NCBI GenBank assembly: GCA_932521035.1
Contig: OW051492.1
Location: 11,470,001 to 11,534,000 of the forward strand
Reading direction: 5' to 3'
Length of the DNA stretch: 64,000 bases
From: Oscheius dolichura
Lineage: Eukaryota; Nematoda; Chromadorea; Rhabditida; Rhabditidae
Below are positions 50,445-63,055 of this stretch, piece by piece. The first letter of the stretch is position 1. Each line of letters starts with the position of its first letter. The notes under the pieces were generated by a model. That model saw only the letters and a list, made by a program, of their open reading frames with translations, did not search any database and was not told the DNA's origin. Position numbers and translations under genes: made by a program.

Positions 50445-50474
50445 ACGAAGGAGCATTCCGTTTTGAGCCGATGG
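50445..50474 (+). other. B-to-C satellite switch point, copy 3
   Basis: Third occurrence of the same joint, exactly 10068 bp after the one at 40377; GAGCCGATGG at 50465-50474. Confidence 0.9.
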
Positions 50475-53102
50475 ACACGAAGGAGCGTTCCGTTTTTAGC
50501 TGGTGGACACGAAGGAGCATTCCGTTTTTAGCTGGTGGCTTCAAAGAGAGCGTTCCGTTTTTAGCTGGTGGACACGAAGGAGCATTCCGTTTTTAGCTGG
50601 TGGCTTCAAAGAGAGCGTTCCGTTTTTAGCTGGTGGACACGAAGGAGCATTCCGTTTTTAGCTGGTGGCTTCAAAGAGAGCGTTCCGTTTTTAGCTGGTG
50701 GACACGAAGGAGCATTCCGTTTTTAGCTGGTGGCTTCAAAAAGAGCATTCCGTTTTTAGCTGGTGGACACGGAGGAGCATTCCGTTTTTAGCTGGTGGCT
50801 TCAAAAAGAGCATTCCGTTTTTAGCTGGTGGACACGAAGGAGCATTCCGTTTTTAGCTGGTGGACACGGAGGAGCATTCCGTTTTTAGCTGGTGGACACG
50901 AAGGAGCATTCAGTTTTTAGCTGGTGGACACGAAGGAGCATTCCGTTTTTAGCTGGTGGACACGGAGGAGCATTCCGTTTTTAGCTGGTGGACACGGAGG
51001 AGCATTCCGTTTTTAGCTGGTGGACACGAAGGAGCATTCCGTTTTTAGCTGGTGGACACGAAGGAGCATTCCGTTTTTAGCTGGTGGACACGGAGGAGCA
51101 TTCCGTTTTTAGCTGGTGGACACGGAGGAGCATTCCGTTTTTAGCTGGTGGACACGAAGGAGCATTCCGTTTTTAGCTGGTGGACACGAAGGAGCATTCC
51201 GTTCTTAGCTGGTGGCTTCAAAGAGAGCATTCCGTTTTTAGCTGGTGGACACGAAGGAGCATTCCGTTCTTAGCTGGTGGCTTCAAAGAGAGCATTCCGT
51301 TTTTAGCTGGTGGACACGAAGGAGCATTCCGTTTTTAGCTGGTGGCTTCAAAGAGAGCGTTCCGTTTTTAGCTGGTGGACACGAAGGAGCATTCCGTTTT
51401 TAGCTGGTGGCTTCAAAGAGAGCGTTCCGTTTTTAGCTGGTGGACACGAAGGAGCATTCCGTTTTTAGCTGGTGGCTTCAAAAAGAGCATTCCGTTTTTA
51501 GCTGGTGGACACGGAGGAGCATTCCGTTTTTAGCTGGTGGACACGAAGGAGCATTCCGTTTTTAGCTGGTGGACACGAAGGAGCATTCCGTTTTTAGCTG
51601 GTGGACACGGAGGAGCATTCCGTTTTTAGCTGGTGGACACGAAGGAGCATTCCGTTTTTAGCTGGTGGACACGAAGGAGCATTCCGTTTTTAACTGGTGG
51701 ACACGAAGGAGCGTTCCGTTTTTAGCTGGTGGACACGAAGGAGCATTCCGTTTTTAGCTGGTGGACACGGAGGAGCATTCCGTTTTTAGCTGGTGGACAC
51801 GGAGGAGCATTCCGTTTTTAGCTGGTGGACACGAAGGAGCATTCCGTTTTTAGCTGGTGGCTTCAAAAAGAGCATTCCGTTTTTAGCTGGTGGACACGAA
51901 GGAGCATTCCGTTTTTAGCTGGTGGACACGGAGGAGCATTCCGTTTTTAGCTGGTGGACACGAAGGAGCATTCCGTTTTTAGCTGGTGGACACGAAGGAG
52001 CATTCCGTTTTTAGCTGGTGGACACGGAGGAGCATTCCGTTTTTAGCTGGTGGACACGGAGGAGCATTCCGTTTTTAGCTGGTGGACACGAAGGAGCATT
52101 CCGTTTTTAGCTGGTGGACACGAAGGAGCATTCCGTTTTTAGCTGGTGGACACGGAGGAGCATTCCGTTTTTAGCTGGTGGACACGGAGGAGCATTCCGT
52201 TTTTAGCTGGTGGACACGAAGGAGCATTCCGTTTTTAGCTGGTGGACACGAAGGAGCATTCCGTTCTTAGCTGGTGGCTTCAAAGAGAGCATTCCTTTTT
52301 TAGCTGGTGGACACGAAGGAGCATTCCGTTCTTAGCTGGTGGCTTCAAAGAGAGCATTCCGTTTTTAGCTGGTGGACACGAAGGAGCATTCCGTTTTTAG
52401 CTGGTGGCTTCAAAGAGAGCGTTCCGTTTTTAGCTGGTGGACACGAAGGAGCATTCCGTTTTTAGCTGGTGGCTTCAAAGAGAGCGTTCCGTTTTTAGCT
52501 GGTGGACACGAAGGAGCATTCCGTTTTTAGCTGGTGGCTTCAAAAAGAGCATTCCGTTTTTAGCTGGTGGACACGGAGGAGCATTCCGTTTTTAGCTGGT
52601 GGACACGAAGGAGCATTCCGTTTTTAGCTGGTGGACACGAAGGAGCATTCCGTTTTTAACTGGTGGACACGAAGGAGCGTTCCGTTTTTAGCTGGTGGAC
52701 ACGAAGGAGCATTCCGTTTTTAGCTGGTGGACACGGAGGAGCATTCCGTTTTTAGCTGGTGGACACGGAGGAGCATTCCGTTTTTAGCTGGTGGACACGA
52801 AGGAGCATTCCGTTTTTAGCTGGTGGACACGAAGGAGCATTCCGTTCTTAGCTGGTGGCTTCAAAGAGAGCATTCCGTTTTTAGCTGGTGGACACGAAGG
52901 AGCATTCCGTTTTTAGCTGGTGGACACGAAGGAGCATTCCGTTCTTAGCTGGTGGCTTCAAAGAGAGCATTCCGTTTTTAGCTGGAGGACACGGAGGAGC
53001 ATTCCGTTTTTAGCTGGTGGACACGAAGGAGCATTCCGTTTTGAGCCGATGGACACGAAGGAGCATTCCGTTTTTAGCTGGTGGACACGGAGGAGCATTC
53101 CG

Positions 53103-54420
53103 TTTTTAGCTGGTGGACACGAGGGAGCATTCTGTTTTTAGCAGGTGGACACGAAGGAGCATTCCGTTTTTAGCTGGTGGACACGAAGGAGCATTCCGTT
53201 TTTAGCTGGTGGACACGAAGGAGCATTCCGTTTTTAGCTGGTGGACACGAAGGAGCATTCCGTTCTTAGCTGGTGGCTTCAAAGAGAGCATTCCGTTTTT
53301 AGCTGGTGGACACGGAGGAGCATTCCGTTTTTAGCTGGTGGACACGAAGGAGCATTCCGTTTTTAGCTGGTGGACACGAAGGAGCATTCCGTTTTTAGCT
53401 TGTGGACACGGAGGAGCATTCCGTTTTTAGCTGGTGGACACGAAGGAGCATTCCGTTTTTAGCTGGTGGACACGAAGGAGCATTCCGTTTTTAGCTGGTG
53501 GACACGGAGGAGCATTCCGTTTTTAGCTGGTGGCTTCAAAGAGAGCGTTCCGTTTTTAGCTGGTGGACACGAAGGAGCATTCCGTTTTTAGCTGGTGGAC
53601 ACGAAGGAGCATTCCGTTTTTAGCTGGTGGACACGGAGGAGCATTCCGTTTTTAGCTGGTGGACACGAAGGAGCATTCCGTTTTTAGCTGGTGGACACGA
53701 AGGAGCATTCCGTTTTTAGCTGGTGGACACGGAGGAGCATTCCGTTTTTAGCTGGTGGCTTCAAAGAGAGCGTTCCGTTTTTAGCTGGTGGACACGAAGG
53801 AGCATTCCGTTTTTAGCTGGTGGACACGAAGGAGCATTCCGTTTTTAACTGGTGGACACGAAGGAGCGTTCCGTTTTTAGCTGGTGGACACGAGGGAGCA
53901 TTCTGTTTTTAGCAGGTGGACACGAAGGAGCATTCCGTTTTTAGCTGGTGGACACGAAGGAGCATTCCGTTTTTAGCTGGTGGACACGAAGGAGCATTCC
54001 GTTTTTAGCTGGTGGACACGAAGGAGCATTCCGTTTTTAGCTGGTGGCTTCAAAGAGAGCGTTCCGTTTTTAGCTGGTGGACACGAAGGAGCATTCCGTT
54101 TTGAGCCGATGGACACGAAGGAGCATTCCGTTTTTAGCTGGTGGACACGGAGGAGCATTCCGTTTTTAGCTGGTGGACACGAAGGAGCATTCCGTTTTTA
54201 GCTGGTGGCTTCAAAAAGAGCGTTCCGTTTTTAGCTGGTGGACACGAAGGAGCATTCCGTTTTTAGCTGGTGGCTTCAAAGAGAGCATTCCGTTTTTAGC
54301 TGGTGGACACGAAGGAGCATTCCGTTTTTAGCTGGTGGGCACGAAGGAGCATTCCGTTTTTAGCTGGTGGACACGAAGGAGCATTCCGTTTTTAGCTGGT
54401 GGACACGGAGGAGCATTCCG
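53103..54420 (+). repeat. 1318-bp tandem in C block 3, first series, copy 1
   Basis: Opens with AGCTGGTGG followed by the ACGAGGGAGCATTCTG / AGCAGGTGG variant pair and contains one GAGCCGATGG unit (54103). The sequence at 54421 repeats it in register. Confidence 0.85.
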
Positions 54421-55738
54421 TTTTTAGCTGGTGGACACGAGGGAGCATTCTGTTTTTAGCAGGTGGACACGAAGGAGCATTCCGTTTTTAGCTGGTGGAC
54501 ACGAAGGAGCATTCCGTTTTTAGCTGGTGGACACGAAGGAGCATTCCGTTTTTAGCTGGTGGACACGAAGGAGCATTCCGTTCTTAGCTGGTGGCTTCAA
54601 AGAGAGCATTCCGTTTTTAGCTGGTGGACACGGAGGAGCATTCCGTTTTTAGCTGGTGGACACGAAGGAGCATTCCGTTTTTAGCTGGTGGACACGAAGG
54701 AGCATTCCGTTTTTAGCTTGTGGACACGGAGGAGCATTCCGTTTTTAGCTGGTGGACACGAAGGAGCATTCCGTTTTTAGCTGGTGGACACGAAGGAGCA
54801 TTCCGTTTTTAGCTGGTGGACACGGAGGAGCATTCCGTTTTTAGCTGGTGGCTTCAAAGAGAGCGTTCCGTTTTTAGCTGGTGGACACGAAGGAGCATTC
54901 CGTTTTTAGCTGGTGGACACGAAGGAGCATTCCGTTTTTAGCTGGTGGACACGGAGGAGCATTCCGTTTTTAGCTGGTGGACACGAAGGAGCATTCCGTT
55001 TTTAGCTGGTGGACACGAAGGAGCATTCCGTTTTTAGCTGGTGGACACGGAGGAGCATTCCGTTTTTAGCTGGTGGCTTCAAAGAGAGCGTTCCGTTTTT
55101 AGCTGGTGGACACGAAGGAGCATTCCGTTTTTAGCTGGTGGACACGAAGGAGCATTCCGTTTTTAACTGGTGGACACGAAGGAGCGTTCCGTTTTTAGCT
55201 GGTGGACACGAGGGAGCATTCTGTTTTTAGCAGGTGGACACGAAGGAGCATTCCGTTTTTAGCTGGTGGACACGAAGGAGCATTCCGTTTTTAGCTGGTG
55301 GACACGAAGGAGCATTCCGTTTTTAGCTGGTGGACACGAAGGAGCATTCCGTTTTTAGCTGGTGGCTTCAAAGAGAGCGTTCCGTTTTTAGCTGGTGGAC
55401 ACGAAGGAGCATTCCGTTTTGAGCCGATGGACACGAAGGAGCATTCCGTTTTTAGCTGGTGGACACGGAGGAGCATTCCGTTTTTAGCTGGTGGACACGA
55501 AGGAGCATTCCGTTTTTAGCTGGTGGCTTCAAAAAGAGCGTTCCGTTTTTAGCTGGTGGACACGAAGGAGCATTCCGTTTTTAGCTGGTGGCTTCAAAGA
55601 GAGCATTCCGTTTTTAGCTGGTGGACACGAAGGAGCATTCCGTTTTTAGCTGGTGGGCACGAAGGAGCATTCCGTTTTTAGCTGGTGGACACGAAGGAGC
55701 ATTCCGTTTTTAGCTGGTGGACACGGAGGAGCATTCCG
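54421..55738 (+). repeat. 1318-bp tandem, first series, copy 2
   Basis: In register with copy 1 (GAGCCGATGG at 55421, exactly 1318 after 54103). Confidence 0.85.
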
Positions 55739-56285
55739 TTTTTAGCTGGTGGACACGAGGGAGCATTCTGTTTTTAGCAGGTGGACACGAAGGAGCATTC
55801 CGTTTTTAGCTGGTGGACACGAAGGAGCATTCCGTTTTTAGCTGGTGGACACGAAGGAGCATTCCGTTTTTAGCTGGTGGACACGAAGGAGCATTCCGTT
55901 CTTAGCTGGTGGCTTCAAAGAGAGCATTCCGTTTTTAGCTGGTGGACACGGAGGAGCATTCCGTTTTTAGCTGGTGGACACGAAGGAGCATTCCGTTTTT
56001 AGCTGGTGGACACGAAGGAGCATTCCGTTCTTAGCTGGTGGCTTCAAAGAGAGCATTCCGTTTTTAGCTGGTGGACACGAAGGAGCATTCCGTTTTTAGC
56101 TGGTGGACACGAAGGAGCATTCCGTTCTTAGCTGGTGGCTTCAAAGAGAGCATTCCGTTTTTAGCTGGAGGACACGGAGGAGCATTCCGTTTTTAGCTGG
56201 TGGACACGAAGGAGCATTCCGTTTTGAGCCGATGGACACGAAGGAGCATTCCGTTTTTAGCTGGTGGACACGGAGGAGCATTCCG
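55739..56285 (+). repeat. 1318-bp tandem, first series, partial copy (547 bp)
   Basis: Begins like copies 1 and 2, then jumps near 56.03 kb into sequence matching the lead-in of copy 1 (52.85-53.1 kb), so the series restarts at 56286, 3183 bp after 53103 (2 x 1318 + 547). Confidence 0.8.
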
Positions 56286-57603
56286 TTTTTAGCTGGTGGA
56301 CACGAGGGAGCATTCTGTTTTTAGCAGGTGGACACGAAGGAGCATTCCGTTTTTAGCTGGTGGACACGAAGGAGCATTCCGTTTTTAGCTGGTGGACACG
56401 AAGGAGCATTCCGTTTTTAGCTGGTGGACACGAAGGAGCATTCCGTTCTTAGCTGGTGGCTTCAAAGAGAGCATTCCGTTTTTAGCTGGTGGACACGGAG
56501 GAGCATTCCGTTTTTAGCTGGTGGACACGAAGGAGCATTCCGTTTTTAGCTGGTGGACACGAAGGAGCATTCCGTTTTTAGCTTGTGGACACGGAGGAGC
56601 ATTCCGTTTTTAGCTGGTGGACACGAAGGAGCATTCCGTTTTTAGCTGGTGGACACGAAGGAGCATTCCGTTTTTAGCTGGTGGACACGGAGGAGCATTC
56701 CGTTTTTAGCTGGTGGCTTCAAAGAGAGCGTTCCGTTTTTAGCTGGTGGACACGAAGGAGCATTCCGTTTTTAGCTGGTGGACACGAAGGAGCATTCCGT
56801 TTTTAGCTGGTGGACACGGAGGAGCATTCCGTTTTTAGCTGGTGGACACGAAGGAGCATTCCGTTTTTAGCTGGTGGACACGAAGGAGCATTCCGTTTTT
56901 AGCTGGTGGACACGGAGGAGCATTCCGTTTTTAGCTGGTGGCTTCAAAGAGAGCGTTCCGTTTTTAGCTGGTGGACACGAAGGAGCATTCCGTTTTTAGC
57001 TGGTGGACACGAAGGAGCATTCCGTTTTTAACTGGTGGACACGAAGGAGCGTTCCGTTTTTAGCTGGTGGACACGAGGGAGCATTCTGTTTTTAGCAGGT
57101 GGACACGAAGGAGCATTCCGTTTTTAGCTGGTGGACACGAAGGAGCATTCCGTTTTTAGCTGGTGGACACGAAGGAGCATTCCGTTTTTAGCTGGTGGAC
57201 ACGAAGGAGCATTCCGTTTTTAGCTGGTGGCTTCAAAGAGAGCGTTCCGTTTTTAGCTGGTGGACACGAAGGAGCATTCCGTTTTGAGCCGATGGACACG
57301 AAGGAGCATTCCGTTTTTAGCTGGTGGACACGGAGGAGCATTCCGTTTTTAGCTGGTGGACACGAAGGAGCATTCCGTTTTTAGCTGGTGGCTTCAAAAA
57401 GAGCGTTCCGTTTTTAGCTGGTGGACACGAAGGAGCATTCCGTTTTTAGCTGGTGGCTTCAAAGAGAGCATTCCGTTTTTAGCTGGTGGACACGAAGGAG
57501 CATTCCGTTTTTAGCTGGTGGGCACGAAGGAGCATTCCGTTTTTAGCTGGTGGACACGAAGGAGCATTCCGTTTTTAGCTGGTGGACACGGAGGAGCATT
57601 CCG
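56286..57603 (+). repeat. 1318-bp tandem, first series, last copy
   Basis: GAGCCGATGG at 57286 is 3183 bp after 54103. The array leaves the series at 57604, where AACTGGTGG replaces AGCTGGTGG. Confidence 0.82.
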
Positions 57604-60419
57604 TTTTTAACTGGTGGACACGAAGGAGCGTTCCGTTTTTAGCTGGTGGACACGAGGGAGCATTCCGTTTTTAGCTGGTGGACACGAAGGAGCATTCCGT
57701 TTTTAACTGGTGGACACGAAGGAGCGTTCCGTTTTTAGCTGGTGGACACGAAGGAGCATTCCGTTTTTAGCTGGTGGCTTCAAAAAGAGCGTTCCGTTTT
57801 TAGCTGGTGGACACGAAGGAGCATTCCGTTTTTAGCTGGTGGCTTCAAAGAGAGCGTTCCGTTTTTAGCTGGTGGACACGAAGGAGCATTCCGTTTTTAG
57901 CTGGTGGCTTCAAAGAGAGCGTTCCGTTTTTAGCTGGTGGACACGGAGGAGCATTCCGTTTTTAGCTGGTGGACACGAAGGAGCATTCCGTTTTTAGCTG
58001 GTGGCTTCAAAGAGAGCGTTCCGTTTTTAGCTGGTGGACACGAAGGAGCATTCCGTTTTTAGCTGGTGGCTTCAAAGAGAGCGTTCCGTTTTTAGCTGGT
58101 GGACACGAAGGAGCATTCCGTTTTTAGCTGGTGGCTTCAAAGAGAGCGTTCCGTTTTTAGCTGGTGGACACGGAGGAGCATTCCGTTTTTAGCTGGTGGA
58201 CACGAAGGAGCGTTCCGTTTTTAGCTGGTGGACACGAAGGAGCATTCCGTTTTTAGCTGGTGGACACGAAGGAGCATTCCGTTTTTAGCTGGTGGACACG
58301 AAGGAGCATTCCGTTTTTAGCTGGTGGACACGGAGGAGCATTCCGTTTTTAGCTGGTGGACACGGAGGAGCATTCCGTTTTTAGCTGGTGGACACGAAGG
58401 AGCATTCCGTTTTTAGCTGGTGGACACGGAGGAGCATTCCGTTTTTAGCTGGTGGACACGAAGGAGCATTCCGTTTTTAGCTGGCGGCTTCAAAAAGAGC
58501 GTTCCGTTTTTAGCTGGTGGACACGAAGGAGCATTCCGTTTTTAGCTGGTGGACACGGAGGAGCATTCCGTTTTTAGCTGGTGGACACGAAGGAGCATTC
58601 CGTTTTTAGCTGGTGGCTTCAAAGAGAGCATTCCGTTTTTAGCTGGTGGACACGAAGGAGCATTCCGTTTTTAGCTGGTGGACACGAAGGAGCATTCCGT
58701 TTTTAGCTGGTGGACACGGAGGAGCATTCCGTTTTTAGCTGGTGGACACGAAGGAGCATTCCGTTTTTAGCTGGTGGACACGAAGGAGCATTCCGTTTTT
58801 AGCTGGTGGACACGAAGGAGCATTCCGTTTTTAACTGGTGGACACGAAGGAGCGTTCCGTTTTTAGCTGGTGGACACGAAGGAGCATTCCGTTTTTAGCT
58901 GGTGGCTTCAAAAAGAGCGTTCCGTTTTTAGCTGGTGGACACGAAGGAGCATTCCGTTTTTAGCTGGTGGCTTCAAAGAGAGCGTTCCGTTTTTAGCTGG
59001 TGGACACGAAGGAGCATTCCGTTTTTAGCTGGTGGCTTCAAAGAGAGCGTTCCGTTTTTAGCTGGTGGACACGGAGGAGCATTCCGTTTTTAGCTGGTGG
59101 ACACGAAGGAGCATTCCGTTTTTAGCTGGTGGCTTCAAAGAGAGCGTTCCGTTTTTAGCTGGTGGACACGAAGGAGCATTCCGTTTTTAGCTGGTGGCTT
59201 CAAAGAGAGCGTTCCGTTTTTAGCTGGTGGACACGAAGGAGCATTCCGTTTTTAGCTGGTGGCTTCAAAGAGAGCGTTCCGTTTTTAGCTGGTGGACACG
59301 GAGGAGCATTCCGTTTTTAGCTGGTGGCTTCAAAAAGAGCGTTCCGTTTTTAGCTGGTGGACACGAAGGAGCATTCCGTTTTTAGCTGGTGGACACGGAG
59401 GAGCATTCCGTTTTTAGCTGGTGGACACGAAGGAGCATTCCGTTTTTAGCTGGTGGCTTCAAAAAGAGCGTTCCGTTTTTAGCTGGTGGACACGAAGGAG
59501 CATTCCGTTTTTAGCTGGTGGCTTCAAAGAGAGCATTCCGTTTTTAGCTGGTGGACACGAAGGAGCATTCCGTTTTTAGCTGGTGGACACGGAGGAGCAT
59601 TCCGTTTTTAGCTGGTGGACACGAAGGAGCATTCCGTTTTTAGCTGGTGGCTTCAAAAAGAGCGTTCCGTTTTTAGCTGGTGGACACGAAGGAGCATTCC
59701 GTTTTTAGCTGGTGGCTTCAAAGAGAGCATTCCGTTTTTAGCTGGTGGACACGAAGGAGCATTCCGTTTTTAGCTGGTGGACACGAAGGAGCATTCCGTT
59801 TTTAGCTGGTGGACACGGAGGAGCATTCCGTTTTTAGCTGGTGGACACGAAGGAGCATTCCGTTTTTAGCTGGTGGACACGAAGGAGCATTCCGTTTTTA
59901 GCTGGTGGACACGAAGGAGCATTCCGTTTTTAACTGGTGGACACGAAGGAGCGTTCCGTTTTTAGCTGGTGGACACGAAGGAGCATTCCGTTTTTAGCTG
60001 GTGGCTTCAAAAAGAGCGTTCCGTTTTTAGCTGGTGGACACGAAGGAGCATTCCGTTTTTAGCTGGTGGCTTCAAAGAGAGCGTTCCGTTTTTAGCTGGT
60101 GGACACGAAGGAGCATTCCGTTTTTAGCTGGTGGCTTCAAAGAGAGCGTTCCGTTTTTAGCTGGTGGACACGGAGGAGCATTCCGTTTTTAGCTGGTGGA
60201 CACGAAGGAGCATTCCGTTTTTAGCTGGTGGCTTCAAAGAGAGCGTTCCGTTTTTAGCTGGTGGACACGAAGGAGCATTCCGTTTTTAGCTGGTGGCTTC
60301 AAAGAGAGCGTTCCGTTTTTAGCTGGTGGACACGAAGGAGCATTCCGTTTTTAGCTGGTGGCTTCAAAGAGAGCGTTCCGTTTTTAGCTGGTGGACACGG
60401 AGGAGCATTCCGTTTTTAG

Positions 60420-61737
60420 CTGGTGGACACGAAGGAGCATTCCGTTTTTAGCTGGTGGCTTCAAAGAGAGCGTTCCGTTTTTAGCTGGTGGACACGAAGG
60501 AGCATTCCGTTTTTAGCTGGTGGCTTCAAAGAGAGCGTTCCGTTTTTAGCTGGTGGACACGAAGGAGCATTCCGTTTTTAGCTGGTGGCTTCAAAGAGAG
60601 CGTTCCGTTTTTAGCTGGTGGACACGGAGGAGCATTCCGTTTTTAGCTGGTGGACACGAAGGAGCGTTCCGTTTTTAGCTGGTGGACACGAAGGAGCATT
60701 CCGTTTTTAGCTGGTGGCTTCAAAGAGAGCATTCCGTTTTTAGCTGGTGGACACGAAGGAGCATTCCGTTTTTAGCTGGTGGACACGAAGGAGCATTCCG
60801 TTTTTAGCTGGTGGACACGAAGGAGCATTCCGTTTTTAGCTGGTGGACACGAAGGAGCATTCCGTTTTTAGCTGGTGGACACGGAGGAGCATTCCGTTTT
60901 TAGCTGGTGGACACGAAGGAGCATTCCGTTTTTAGCTGGTGGACACGGAGGAGCATTCCGTTTTTAGCTGGTGGACACGAAGGAGCATTCGGTTTTTGCT
61001 GGTGGACACGAAGGAGCATTCCGTTTTTAGCTGGTGGCTTCAAAAAGAGCGTTCCGTTTTTAGCTGGTGGACACGAAGGAGCATTCGGTTTTTAGCTGGT
61101 GGACACGAAGGAGCATTCCGTTTTTAGCTGGTGGACACGAAGGAGCATTCCGTTTTTAGCTGGTGGCCTCAAAAAGAGCGTTCCGTTTTTAGCTGGTGGA
61201 CACGAAGGAGCATTCCGTTTTTAGCTGGTGGCCTCAAAAAGAGCGTTCCGTTTTTATCTGGTGGACACGAAGGAGCATACCGTTTTTAGCTGGTGGCTTC
61301 AAAGAGAGCGTTCCGTTTTTATCTGGTGGCACGAAGGAGCATTCCGTTTTTAGCTGGTGGACACGGAGGAGCATTCCGTTTTTAGCTGGTGGACACGAAG
61401 GAGCATTCCGTTTTTAGCTGGTGGACACGAAGGAGCATTCCGTTTTTAGCTGGTGGACACGAAGGAGCATTCCGTTTTTAGCTGGTGGACACGAAGGAGC
61501 ATTCCGTTTTTAGCTGGTGGACACGGAGGAGCATTCCGTTTTTAGCTGGTGGACACGAAGGAGCATTCGGTTTTTGCTGGTGGACACGAAGGAGCATTCC
61601 GTTTTTAGCTGGTGGCTTCAAAAAGAGCGTTCCGTTTTTAGCTGGTGGACACGAAGGAGCATTCGGTTTTTGCTGGTGGACACGAAGGAGCATTCCGTTT
61701 TTAGCTGGTGGCTTCAAAAAGAGCGTTCCGTTTTTAG
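60420..61737 (+). repeat. 1318-bp tandem in C block 3, second series, copy 1
   Basis: Carries variants not found elsewhere in the window: CATTCGG followed by T5-GCTGG (31-bp units lacking an A, near 60988 and 61567), GGCCTCAAAAAG (near 61167), TTATCTGG (near 61255) and a shortened CTGGTGGCACG (near 61323). Confidence 0.88.
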
Positions 61738-63055
61738 CTGGTGGACACGAAGGAGCATTCCGTTTTTAGCTGGTGGCTTCAAAGAGAGCGTTCCGTTTTT
61801 AGCTGGTGGACACGAAGGAGCATTCCGTTTTTAGCTGGTGGCTTCAAAGAGAGCGTTCCGTTTTTAGCTGGTGGACACGAAGGAGCATTCCGTTTTTAGC
61901 TGGTGGCTTCAAAGAGAGCGTTCCGTTTTTAGCTGGTGGACACGGAGGAGCATTCCGTTTTTAGCTGGTGGACACGAAGGAGCGTTCCGTTTTTAGCTGG
62001 TGGACACGAAGGAGCATTCCGTTTTTAGCTGGTGGCTTCAAAGAGAGCATTCCGTTTTTAGCTGGTGGACACGAAGGAGCATTCCGTTTTTAGCTGGTGG
62101 ACACGAAGGAGCATTCCGTTTTTAGCTGGTGGACACGAAGGAGCATTCCGTTTTTAGCTGGTGGACACGAAGGAGCATTCCGTTTTTAGCTGGTGGACAC
62201 GGAGGAGCATTCCGTTTTTAGCTGGTGGACACGAAGGAGCATTCCGTTTTTAGCTGGTGGACACGGAGGAGCATTCCGTTTTTAGCTGGTGGACACGAAG
62301 GAGCATTCGGTTTTTGCTGGTGGACACGAAGGAGCATTCCGTTTTTAGCTGGTGGCTTCAAAAAGAGCGTTCCGTTTTTAGCTGGTGGACACGAAGGAGC
62401 ATTCGGTTTTTAGCTGGTGGACACGAAGGAGCATTCCGTTTTTAGCTGGTGGACACGAAGGAGCATTCCGTTTTTAGCTGGTGGCCTCAAAAAGAGCGTT
62501 CCGTTTTTAGCTGGTGGACACGAAGGAGCATTCCGTTTTTAGCTGGTGGCCTCAAAAAGAGCGTTCCGTTTTTATCTGGTGGACACGAAGGAGCATACCG
62601 TTTTTAGCTGGTGGCTTCAAAGAGAGCGTTCCGTTTTTATCTGGTGGCACGAAGGAGCATTCCGTTTTTAGCTGGTGGACACGGAGGAGCATTCCGTTTT
62701 TAGCTGGTGGACACGAAGGAGCATTCCGTTTTTAGCTGGTGGACACGAAGGAGCATTCCGTTTTTAGCTGGTGGACACGAAGGAGCATTCCGTTTTTAGC
62801 TGGTGGACACGAAGGAGCATTCCGTTTTTAGCTGGTGGACACGGAGGAGCATTCCGTTTTTAGCTGGTGGACACGAAGGAGCATTCGGTTTTTGCTGGTG
62901 GACACGAAGGAGCATTCCGTTTTTAGCTGGTGGCTTCAAAAAGAGCGTTCCGTTTTTAGCTGGTGGACACGAAGGAGCATTCGGTTTTTGCTGGTGGACA
63001 CGAAGGAGCATTCCGTTTTTAGCTGGTGGCTTCAAAAAGAGCGTTCCGTTTTTAG
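61738..63055 (+). repeat. 1318-bp tandem, second series, copy 2
   Basis: All the unusual variants of copy 1 recur 1318 bp later, including the shortened CTGGTGGCACG near 62641. A third copy begins but is abandoned near 63195. Confidence 0.88.

Larger units (their letters stand above)
47157..52941 (+). repeat. Segmental duplication, right copy
   Basis: Counterpart of 37067-42873. Private substitutions include C to A at 50912 (CATTCAG) and G to T at 52296 (CATTCCT). These argue against a plain assembly echo, although they do not exclude one. Confidence 0.88.

Noticed and set aside
37067..52941. Pure assembly duplication of the 10-kb block
   Set aside because: Not fully excluded, but each copy has private substitutions, a one-base tract difference and a one-unit difference, and the right copy diverges into a different mosaic after 52941.
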